Origin: an uncultured Clostridia bacterium
GTDB taxonomy: Bacteria; Bacillota; Clostridia; Oscillospirales; Oscillospiraceae
Reading direction: 5' to 3'
DNA length: 10,029 nt
Assembly (NCBI GenBank): GCA_947167725.1
Contig: CAMVJF010000044.1
Location: forward strand, 1-10,029
Position 1 is the first letter of the stretch; every line of letters starts with the position of its first letter. Below the pieces are notes generated by a model, which had not been told where the DNA came from, did not search any database, and saw nothing but the letters and a program-made list of their open reading frames with translations. Below are positions 1 to 9,900 of the stretch, in pieces. The translations under genes were made by a program, and so were the position numbers.

Positions 1-2
1 CG

Positions 3-143
3 AACGTGATGACCACCGCCATCATGATGTACACCAACCGCGGCAGCTTCACGCTCGGCATCGCGCTGGGGCTCATCCTGCTGACGCTGTCGCTGCTGGT
101 GAACGTCGTGCTGAGCGTGATGCAGGGGAGGCTGAGCCGATGA
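3..143 (+). CDS. tupB: ABC transporter permease, C-terminal end (tungstate TupB-like), partial
   Basis: Only the last 46 codons are visible; the gene begins upstream of the window. The peptide opens with NVMTTAI, then MYTNRGSFTLGIALG, then a hydrophobic stretch (LILLTLSLLVNVVL) that forms a final membrane helix, and it ends in a short basic cytoplasmic tail (QGRLSR). A TTAI motif, a short polar loop with G-x-F, then L-x-IALG-x-ILL...VN is the usual C-terminus of TupB/WtpB-type tungstate permeases. In that family the permease forms the membrane channel through which the TupA-bound oxyanion passes, driven by TupC. The stop codon overlaps the start of the downstream ATPase gene (ATGA), which implies translational coupling and one operon. 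A related molybdate or other oxyanion permease cannot be excluded from so short a piece. Confidence 0.7.
   Translation, partial: NVMTTAIMMYTNRGSFTLGIALGLILLTLSLLVNVVLSVMQGRLSR
124..131 (+). promoter_or_regulatory. Ribosome binding site for the ATPase gene
   Basis: AGGGGAGG lies inside the end of the permease gene and 8 nt before the ATG at 140. It is a strong Shine-Dalgarno match at ideal spacing. It supports ATG 140 as the true start, even though that start overlaps the upstream stop codon. Confidence 0.75.
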
Positions 144-793
144 AAACGAAAGCCTTTTCCAAGACCTATAACCGGCGCACGGTGCTCACGCTGCCGGAGC
201 TCACGCTGCCGGAGGGGAAGATCACCGCGGTCATCGGGGCGAACGGCAGCGGAAAATCCACCTTTGCAAAGATCCTTGCCGGGATAGAGAAGGCGGATGA
301 GGCGCAGCCGATCCTCTCCGGCGTCACCGTGGGCTACCTGCCGCAAAAGAGCTTTCCCTTCCGCATGAGCACGGAAAAGAACATCCTGCAAAACGGAAAG
401 GATCCCGCGCGCGCGGCAGAGCTGATGAAGGCGCTGGGCATCGACGCGCTGGCCGGGCAGAGCGCGAAAAAGCTCTCCGGCGGCGAGACGGCAAGGATGG
501 CGCTCTGCCGCATCCTGATGCGCCGCTACGATCTGCTGATCCTCGACGAGCCGACGACGGCCATGGATATGGAGTCCACGCTGGCGGCGGAGAAGCTCAT
601 CCGGGAGACCTGCAAAGAGCAGAACTGCGCGCTCGTGCTCATCACGCACAGCATCTCCCAGGCGCGGCGCATCGCGGACCGCGTGATCTTCCTGGAGCGA
701 GGAGAGCTCGTGGAGCAGGGCGCGGCCGGGCGGGTCCTCACCGCGCCGGAGCGGGAGCAGACGCGCCGTTTTCTGGAATTCTACGGGATATAG
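140..793 (+). CDS. tupC: ABC transporter ATP-binding protein (tungstate TupC-like)
   Basis: This is a complete 217-aa ABC ATPase that would energise uptake through the permease encoded just upstream. All canonical motifs are present: A-loop aromatic around Y10, Walker A GANGSGKST at 33-41, Q-loop glutamine Q69 in GYLPQ, signature LSGGE at 112-116, Walker B LLILDEP at 132-138 with catalytic E137, and the H-loop histidine H170 in ITHS. At 217 aa it is a minimal nucleotide-binding domain. It lacks the C-terminal Mop/TOBE extension found in ModC-type molybdate ATPases, which fits TupC better than ModC. The ATG overlaps the permease stop (ATGA) and has a strong ribosome binding site. The assignment as an intact ABC ATPase is near certain. 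Tungstate specificity is inferred from the adjacent TupB-like C-terminus and remains less sure. Confidence 0.85.
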   Translation: MKTKAFSKTYNRRTVLTLPELTLPEGKITAVIGANGSGKSTFAKILAGIEKADEAQPILSGVTVGYLPQKSFPFRMSTEKNILQNGKDPARAAELMKALGIDALAGQSAKKLSGGETARMALCRILMRRYDLLILDEPTTAMDMESTLAAEKLIRETCKEQNCALVLITHSISQARRIADRVIFLERGELVEQGAAGRVLTAPEREQTRRFLEFYGI

Positions 794-794
794 G

Positions 795-809
795 CGGCGC
801 ATCGCGCCG
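795..809 (+). other. Small GC hairpin directly after the tupC stop
   Basis: CGGCGC (795-800) and GCGCCG (804-809) are perfect inverted repeats separated by ATC, starting 2 nt after the stop codon at 791-793. No T-tract follows, so it is not a terminator by itself. It could stabilise the mRNA 3' end or be chance in GC-rich DNA. Confidence 0.3.
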
Positions 810-822
810 ACAGGAAGCAGCG

Positions 823-865
823 CCCCGCAGAGCGGCGACCGTACCGTTCTGCGGGGTGTCCTTTT
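823..865 (+). terminator. Intrinsic terminator of the tup operon
   Basis: The left arm (823-835) and right arm (844-856) form a 13-bp stem with one G-U pair and an 8-nt loop; the outer nine pairs are CCCCGCAGA/TCTGCGGGG. A TGTCCTTTT tail follows at 857-865. The position, 30 nt after the tupC stop on the same strand, fits rho-independent termination. On the opposite strand the stem is followed by a GC-rich stretch, so it should act on the + strand only. Confidence 0.75.
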
Positions 866-913
866 GCGCCGTGCCCTTTCCGCACGTGATCCGCCCGACA
901 GACAGAACACAGA

Positions 914-958
914 AGCACCGGTCAGATGACGGGATCATCTGACCGGTGCTGTTGTTTT
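914..958. terminator. Perfect 16-bp hairpin, probable bidirectional terminator between convergent genes
   Basis: Bases 914-929 and 935-950 are perfect inverted repeats (16 bp) around a 5-nt loop. On the + strand the stem is followed by GTTGTTTT (951-958). On the - strand it is followed by a moderately T-rich stretch (TCTGTGTTCTGTC, complement of 901-913). It lies 49 nt beyond the stop of the giant - strand gene and is therefore that gene's likely terminator. It would also serve as a backup stop for + strand tup transcription. Confidence 0.7.
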
Positions 959-999
959 ACACGTCTCTCAACGTGTGCGCGGGGATTTCCGAAGCGATC

Positions 1000-3900
1000 T
1001 CAGTGCGCCATCTTGAAATCCTCGAAGCTGATGCCGACGGGGTAGTCGTTGTAGCTGTTGGCGAGATACATCGAGTGGAGCTTGTCGAGCTCGCACTGGA
1101 GGTAGTTCTTCAGATCGCTGTCCTCGTTGATGTCGAGGATGTGGTTGCAGGCCATGGACAGCATCGTCTCGTAGAGCTCGATGACGGATGCCTTGTAGAG
1201 CTCGAACTGCATCCTCAGCGCGGAGACGGCGGCGGGGGAGTGGTCCCCGTTGCGGATCCTGTTCACCGCCGCTTCGTAGGCGCTGCTCGCTGCGTTCACG
1301 ATGCTGATCTGAGACATGAACTTCATGCTGGACTTGGAGAGCTTCGCGCCGCCGGTCAGCTCGTTGACCATGTCCAAAGCGAAGTTGACCGTGCTGTACA
1401 CAAGGCTGAAGTCAGACCAGCCGATTGCCTTGGTGAAGTTGTCAAAGCCGACAACTTTCTTGATGAGATCGTCGGCAGACTTGACCCCGTATTTCTTGAG
1501 TTGCTTCAAGCCTTCATCGGCGATCACCTGGGCCGCGCCGACATACGCGAGCTCATACTCGTAGATGACCTCGTCAAATGCGTTGTAGAGATCCGGGTCG
1601 CCTTTCACCTGCGCCTGCACGGCCCGCGCGGCCTTGACGATCCCCTTCATCCGGGCAAGATCCATCGTCAGGAAGGCGGCCAGGTTGAGCCCATCCTCGC
1701 CGTATCCGATCAGATCGCTGAAAATGCCGATTTTTTTGTTCAGAGACTTGATCGCGTCCTTCTCGTTTTCCGGCAGTTTCTCATTCTGCAGAGCCGCCTG
1801 GTTGTCGAGCTTATAGGCCTTCAGCGTGTTTTTGACCTCATTCTTCAGCGGGATGGAAACAGAATACTTCGCCTCCTCCTCCAGCGAGGTGAACAGGGAC
1901 AGGACCTGCATCTTGTAGTACTTTCTCGCCAGCGTATCCCCGCAGGCTTGCGAGATCCAGGTGGCGATCTGGTCTACCGCGCCGCTTGCCCGGTTGTTGA
2001 AGGCCATCAGCAGCAGATCGGCCTCGCTGATGGTACCGAGCATCGTCGGGGCGTAATTGTAGGTATACAGCGAGGTATAGCCGCGGAAGCCGATGCACCA
2101 GTCGATGATCTCCTGATCCGACAGCGTGCGGCCCACGGACTCTTTCTCCACGGGTTCGGTGCTGAGCGTGCTCATCACGACGAACTCGTCCGTGTTCTTG
2201 ACTTTGCCCCAGTATACGCCGTCCAGGAAGTTCACGGAGACGACCTCAATTTTAGCTCCCTTCTTGTAATTCGCGCCCGGCATGGCGTACTGCGACGGGA
2301 AAGACTTATCGAACACGATCCACTTATAGGAGAAGCCGTCCTCGCGGAAATAGTATTTTCCCGCTTCCTGCGGAACCTTCGCCATGCCGCAGGCTTTGCA
2401 GGAGTTCTGCCCCTCCTCGAAGATGTGTTCCTGCTTCTCCGTCATGGAGGCGGGGATCTCATATCCGCAGATCTTGCAGACCGCGCTGCCGGAAGGATCC
2501 TGGAGCGTCAACTGATGATACTGCTCGTCGATCTTGGAGTATGTGCCGGCCGCAATGTGGATATGATCGGTCAGCTCGTCGCGGCATACCCAGAGCTCTT
2601 TCCACTCCGGCTGCCAGTCTGTGACAGGGACATTGCCCACCAGGATCTTGCAGTAAACCGTACCCAGCTCTTCGATGACGTCCCCGGCCACCTGAACCGG
2701 GGTGCCGGCCTGCGGGATGGTGCCGGCCGGGCTCGACAGACTGAAGATAACGCCGCCGTCCTTTCCCTTGGGGATCCTGTAGTACCGGCAATTGTCTGCC
2801 TTCGTGTACAGCGTGCCGCCTGCCATGGCGCTGCAGCCGCAGTCGACGCAGGTCCCGGAGCTGTCGGAGCGGTGCTTCTGCGTGATCGTGCCATTCAGTC
2901 CGCAATCGTCGCAATGGAAGGTCACGGAATGTGACACGGAGCTCTTGGATTTGTAGGTTGCAAAGTCTTTTTCGTCCACAGAACTCAGGCTTCCCATCCG
3001 GACCCAGGCTTCCTGGATGCCGCCGAACGACGATGCCTTGCCGGCGAACCTGACGTGTCCCCAGTAGGCATCGCCCCAGTAGCTCTGGTCATCTTCGGTC
3101 GTGATGACGTTCTCCTCGAGCTTCACCCTGTCGATATAGAGGTGGGTCCCTTTCTTGACCGCCGAGTTCTTCGAGACCTTGGACGCGGAGGCGCTGGGCG
3201 ACCGGAAGAGAGTCAGGTTCGCATCTGCGACGTACAGACCGGCGGTGTTGTTCTGCTTGGCGCTGCCGCAGACGGTGCAGACTCCGCCCCGGCCGTAGGT
3301 ATGGCTCTCGGGCTCCAGCTCCGTGTATCCGCAGGAGACGCAGGTGCTCTTGTAGAGATGATAGGTGTCTTTCGTTGAGAACAGGACTCTCTGGAAGTTG
3401 TGCTTGTGCTGCGCGAGGCTGCTCATGGTGACATAGATCGGTTCCTTGAGGTCCTTGTTTCCGATCCGCACGACCAGTCCGCGATACAGACCGCTTCCCG
3501 TATCGGGCTCAATCTTCGTGACGTTGACGTAGTCGCCTTCCTTCAGGACCATGTACGTCTTCTTTCCTGCGATGTCCTTATAGAGGACCGCCGTCTGCTC
3601 CTTGACCGTATACTCGCCGATGAAATGGTTTCGCTCTGCCGTCCCGCAGACCGTGCAGCTTCCCGCACGATAGACGTGGGACGCGTTGGTCCGCTCGACC
3701 AGCCCGCAGACCGTGCAGCGGCGCTCAGAAATGTGATCGATCTCCCTGCGCTCGGCGATGACCTCCTCGGTCCAGCTGTGCTCGTGGGGAGAGAAGGCGG
3801 CTGCGCTCATGCGGATATGCCCGCTCTGGACGGAGGTCGCTCCGTCGCTCATCACGACGATCGTCGAGCCCATGCGGCTGTTCGCTTTACTCCAGGAAAC

Positions 3901-6900
3901 AGAGCCTATCTTCAGGATCGTCCCGGCGGGAAGCGTTTTGATGATCTGGCTGGATTCGGCGTCGGTCTTGTATACGGTGATCGCCTTTTTCGCGACATAC
4001 CACTTTCCGAGCTCATCCGCGGGCTTCAGCGCTCCGCACTGGACGCAGACGCCGGTTTCGTCATAGGCGTGGTTTTCCTTCGTCTTTGCGTTGACGCCGC
4101 AGTCCGGGCAGTTGACGTCGTGGCTGTGCTGCTTGTCATTGAGATTCACGAAGAACTCGCTGCCTTCGGCATGTTTCCCGTGGAAGGTCAGATCGTCGAG
4201 CCGGACGTAAACGGCTCCGATTTCCGCTTTCCCGTTGCACTTGCTGACTTTTCCGTAGCAGACGCCGTTGGACGCGGTGACGACGGCTCCGATATTCAGC
4301 CTGCTGCCGGATGGATAGCTCCTGGTAGAGTAGGAAAACTCGACCGCATTATTATTGCTTTTTCGCGTATATGCCTTGACGCTCTTGGCCTTTACAAGAT
4401 ACAGCCCGGCGGTCGGCGTGCTTTGAGAGACGCCGCAGATATCGCAGAAGCCGCCCCTCCAGATGTGCTCCTCCATGAACAGCTCGTCGCCGTCCCGGAG
4501 ATAGTGGTGGGTCTTGCTGGTGGCCGTGATCCTGACGGAGGACGGGCGGGAGTAGGGGACGAGACTGCCCATGTATACATAGGAGGTCGAGGACAGCTTT
4601 TTCCCGTTTGCCCAGACCACCTTGGCCCAGTAATTACCGGTCTCGTAATTGAGGCTGGGCTGTTCGACCACAATGATCGAGCCGCCCTTTGCGCTCCCGT
4701 TCGACGTGCTGGACGAAACAGGTTTTGCATACAGTGTCAGCGTTCCGCCGCTGCGGACGCGATACACGCCCTTCGAGGTTGGCACCTCCGGATGCCCGCA
4801 TACGGTGCACGCGCCGTCGGAAAAGCTGTGCTCGATCAGGTTGTCCTTAAAGGTCTTCGCACAACCGACGATCTTGCACACGTGCGCGTCATAGTGGTAC
4901 TTGTCGCAGGTGCGCATCTCGACTTCCGTGTCCTCATGCTTGACGTGGAGCTTGATGCTATCGGACATGCGGACATAGAGCACATCCTTGCCGGAGGGGG
5001 CGTTGCCGTACTGCGCGACCTTGCCGACATAGACGCCGTCCTTGTTGCGCTGGACCTTGTCGATGATCCGGATGAGATAGCCCGCGGCGACCGTGACGCC
5101 GGCCGGCTTGGTCAGCCGAGCATCCTGATAGAGCGTCACCGGAGCGACGGTCTCATAGTCGCCCTTCGAGAGGGACAAAGGCATATCCGCGCCGCAGTTC
5201 TTGCACGTGCCGTTTTCCGAGATGTGCGCGGCCTTGGTCTGCACTTTGTAGGAGCAGCCGGAGCAGGTCTGGACGACGTTGTGATAATCCTGATCGACGA
5301 CGGTATAGCTCGTGGTGAACTCATGGGTGTGCGGCGTGAGATTGCCCATGTAGACGTAGGCGTTTGTCTTCTTGGGCTTCGCGGTGCCGACCTGGGTCAC
5401 CTTGCCCCAGTAGTTGCCGTATTTGTTCGTCGTGATTTCGCTGACTTCCAGCGGGGTGCCCGCGGCGACGAATTGAACATTGCCGGCGTCCTCAAAACGG
5501 TCGAGCTTCAGGTTTCCGGCCTTCTCGACCAGATAGACGCCCCTGTCATGGGCGACCTCGGCGCAGCCGCAGTCCTCGCAGATGCCGTCGTCCGCGAAGC
5601 GATGGCCGCGGACCTCCGTATTTCTGGTCAGGTTGCAGCCGCTGCACTTTTCCCCGACGGTGTGCTGCGTATCCGATTTGCGGACCGCGTAGGGCTGGAA
5701 ATCGTGCGCCTCGTGCCGCTGCACATGGCCCATATAGACGTACATTTCCTTGACGGCGACGCCGTCGACCGAGTCGACCTTGCCCCAATAGTTGTCGTAT
5801 TTGTTCGCAGTGATTTTGGAAATGTACAGACGGCTTCCGGCCGGGACCTTCTTGAGCGCCTTGGCGGATTCGCTGGCTTTTTCGCGAAGAGGCTCCGTCT
5901 CCCGGAGGGTGACGTAGTTGCCGGCCGCGGCGAGCTGCTGCACATTGCCGCAGTGGATGCAGGTCCCGTTCAGGTAGTCGTGGACCTGTGTGCCGGTGAT
6001 GACGGTATAGCTGCACTGAGAGCACTTCTCTCCGACGCTGTGCTTCAGGTCGGATTTCGACTGATAGAAGGGCTCCATCGTATGCGCGGGATGCCATTCC
6101 AGATTCCCAAGATAGGCGAACATGTCCTTGGTGACCTTGGCGTTGTCAATCCTGGAGACCTTGCCCCAGTAGTTGCCGTACTTGTTGACGGAAACGGAGG
6201 AGATCTGGATAAAGGTTCCCGCCGGGACCTTTTTCACTTCCGAAGCCGTGCTGAGCATATCGCTCTTGAAGGATTCGGTGGGATTGACGGTCAAGTAGCC
6301 GCCCTTGCTGTGGACGAAATCTTCAAAACCGCACGCGCTGCATACGCCGTCGACGAAATGGTGCCCCTCCTTGCGGGAATAGAGCTTGTAGCCGCATTCA
6401 TCGCATACCGGCCCGAAGGAATGCTGCGTGTCCGACGCAGAGACGGCCTTTTCGGTAAAGCTGTGCGTATGGGGGGCAAAGTTGCTCCTTCCCATGTAGA
6501 CATACATGGCGGGATTCTTGACGACGGTGTTGCCGATCCTGGTCACCTGACCCCAGAAATAGCCGGCGGAGTTCGCCTGGATGTCCTTCACTTCCAGGCA
6601 GGTGCCCGCGGGAACGGTCTTGAGCTTTTTGCTCGAGCCGCTGGACAGCCGCTTCGAATAGAGCTCGACGCCGTCCTTGAGCGTGAGATAGGCCTGATCC
6701 GTCTGCCAGGGCGACTGCGCGCCGCAGAGCTCGCAGCTGCACTCGCTGCCGTCTGAGCTGTAGTGATGATCCAGACGCTCCACGGTCGCATAATTGCAGA
6801 TCGTACAAACCTTGGTGATCTCGTGCTGCTTGTTGTTGACGGACTTAGCGGAAGTGATCTCAAAGACATGGTTGCCCGCAGCATGCGGCTCGATCTGGGA

Positions 6901-9900
6901 GCGGCCCATGTAAATGAACATGGTTTCTTTTTCGGCGTAACTGCCGATCCTGACGACCTTGCCCCAGTAATAGCCTGCGGAGTTGGCATTAACTTCCGTG
7001 ACCTCAATGTAGGTGTTCACCGGGAGCGTCTTGAGCTTTTTGCTCGGGCCGCTGGACAGCCGCTGCGAATACACGGGCGCGCCCTCCGCGCTGATGACCT
7101 TGTAGCTGCCGGGAGATTTGTACACCTCGACAGCGCCGCATACGGCGCAGACGCGCTCGTTGTTGAAGGAATGGTCTTCCCTTTGGGTGACGGTCTTGCT
7201 GCAGCCGGAACAGGTCCAGACTCTCTGGTGCTGTAGATTGTTGACGCTCTCGATGGTGACCGTCTCGTGGTGCTGATGCGGCTTAAGGTAACCCATATAG
7301 ACGTAGGTGGGGGATTTGGCCGGAGCAGCGCCGTTGATGGAAATGACCTCGGCCCAGTAGTTGCCGTACTGGTTGAGCGTCGGCAGCTTGACTTCCAGAC
7401 AGGTCCCGGGAGACAGCTTTTCGGCGGCGGTCGAATCCGACAAACAATTGAGTCTTAAGACCTCCGGGTCACGGGTGGTAATATAGGTGCCGCCCGTTTT
7501 GGGGACGTCATCCTTCCCGCAGAACGTGCACTTGCCGCCCGAGAAGCTGTGCTGCTCTTTCGTGCTGGGCGAGTTCGTGAAGCCGCAGACCGTGCAGCAC
7601 TGCGGGGTCTTCGTATGCTCTGTGTCGGAGGGCTTGCTGTAGACGGTGGCAAAGCTGTGCGTGTGCGTGGTGAGAGCGGTGCGCCCCATATAGACGTACT
7701 CGCTGTCGGTGATCTGTTTGTTCCCGATCCGCGTTACGCGGCCCCAGTAGTAGCCCGCGCTGTTGAGCTGAGGCTTCTCGACTTCGATATAAGTCCCTTT
7801 TTCCAGAACGGCGAGGACTCTGCTGTTGTCGCCAGAGGTGATGTTCCGGGAATAGACGGGAACGCCCCCGTCCTTGACGGTCAGATAGCCGCCGGCCTCC
7901 TCATAAGCTCCCTGCGCGGCACACTTGGTGCAGACGCCGTTTTCGTTATAGCTGTGATTCTCGCGCGTCGTCGTGCCGAGGCTGCAGCCGGAGCAGCCGT
8001 CGGTCACTTCGTGAACCTGGTTGTTGACGTAGTGATAAGTCTTCGACATGCTGTGAGCATGCGGCTTGAGGTTGCTGATATAGGCGTAGGTCGGGTCGAC
8101 GGCAGGTTCGTCATGGCCGATCTTCTTGACGACGCCCCAGTAGTTGCCGTACTGGTTCGGCTGGATATCACTGATTTCGAGGCAGGTCCCCGCCGGCACC
8201 GACTCGGCATGATCCGACGCGTCAAGGGGCTGGAGCCGCAGAGTCTCCACGCTGCGTACCGTGATATAGAGCCCGTTCGTGTGGGTAAAGTCTTCTTTCC
8301 CGCATTTCGTGCACTTGCCGCCGGAGAAGCTGTGGTCCTCCAGCGTGGAATCCGCGTTCGTAAAGCCGCAGACCGAGCAGCACTGCGGCGTTTTCGTGTG
8401 CTGCGTATCGGACTTCGAGCGGTAGGTCGTGGCAAAGCTGTGGGTGTGAGGCGTGACGTTCCCGCTGCCCATGTAGATATACAGCGTCTGCATCGGCGTC
8501 TCGTTGCCGTACTTGACCACACGGCCCCAGTAGTAGCCCGCGTCGTTATGCTCGACTTCGGCTACCTGAACATAGCAGCCCTTGGGAAGCGTCCGGGTCG
8601 GGGTTCCCTCGCTCAGCCTCTGTTTGTACAGGGGCGCGCCGCTGTCGTTGACGACGACATAGCCGCCGTCGCTCGTGTGCGCCTGCCAGCCGCCGCAGTC
8701 CGTGCATTTGCCGTTGGCAAACCGATGGCTCTCGATGGTCGTTTTGGAATAGCCGCAGCTGCAGGTCTCGATCTTCCTGTGCTCAAGATTGTTGCGGTTT
8801 GTATAGCTGGTAACGATAGCGTGCTCATGGGGCGTGAGGTTGCCCATATAGACGTACAGGATACGGCAGCTGTTGCCGTCAGTCCATTCGACCTTGCCCC
8901 AATAATTATCGAAAGAATTTGGCTCGACCTCAAAGACGTGAAGGAACGAGCCTTTTTCCGCGTGGCCCGGCGCCTGCGCGTTTTTGGAGGGCGCGACCCT
9001 CAGCGGCTCGGAGGAACGGAAAACGATGTAGTCGCCCGGCGTGCTGGGAACTTCGGGATGGCCGCACTTTTTGCAGGAGCTGTTCTCAAAGCTGTGGCTG
9101 CATTTGACGGCGTTTTCCTGATAGGAGCACTCCGAGCAGACGCTTTTTTCCATGTGGAAGCGGTCCGACGAAGAATCGTATTCGGTCGTCAGGGTATGGG
9201 TGTGCGGCTCGATGTTTCCGCTGCCCATATAGATATACAGGGTCTGCGACGGCACCGTGTTATCGTAACGATCCACCTTGCCCCAAAAGTAGCCGGCATC
9301 GTTATGCTGGACATCGCTCACCTTGACATAGCTGCCCGCGGGGAGTGTTTTGACGGGAGTCCCTTCGCTCAGCCGACGCTCGTACAGCGCTCCGCCGCTG
9401 CTGTTGATGACGAGATAGTCTCCGCCCGTCTCGTATGCTTTCCAAGCGCCGCAGACGCTGCACTTGCCGCCGGACCAGCTGTGATCCAGACGTTCCTTCT
9501 CGCTGAACTTGCAGCCCGGGCAGGATGTGATCTTGTCGTGCTTGAGGTTGTTGACGCTGCTGTAGGTCGTGGTAAGGGTATGGCTATGGGGCTGCAGCTT
9601 GCCCATGTACACATACAGGGTAGCGGTGACGGCCTCGTTGTCGATCCGGCTCACCTTGCCCCAGTAGTTGCCGTGGGGGTTGGTGACGACCTGGGAGATC
9701 TCGAGATAGGTCCCGGCGGGGACGCTCCGCGGCGAGTCGGAATCTGAATAAATGTCGACATAGAGCGACTCGGGGTTTCTGGTGCTCAGATAGCCGCCGG
9801 GCGCATGCGCGACCTCCGCGCTCCCGCAGAGCGTGCACTTGCCGCCCGAGAAGTCGTGATCCGCCACGGAAGTCGTCTGATAGCCGCAGGAGCAGGTCGA

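Noticed and set aside
738..938. 66-codon - strand frame across the tupC end and the intergenic region
   Set aside because: It crosses both hairpins, has no ribosome binding site that I can see, and overlaps the end of tupC. Composition gives no support for a gene.
1003..2151. Polymorphic (contact-dependent) toxin tip at the end of a long stalk
   Set aside because: No immunity-type gene follows: the next gene past the stop is the convergent tupC. No toxin motif is visible. It stays a possibility only if immunity is encoded elsewhere.
946..2934. 662-codon open frame on the + strand
   Set aside because: It lies in exact codon register opposite the well-supported repeat protein. Its translation is an Arg/Val/Asp/Leu-rich mirror of the sense codons, with no recognisable domain.
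3400..6756. 1118-codon open frame on the + strand
   Set aside because: Same register and same explanation. Its apparent repeats mirror the sense repeats, for example GNYWGKV read backwards.
7549..9747. 732-codon open frame on the + strand
   Set aside because: Same as the two above; it is a shadow of units 1-7.
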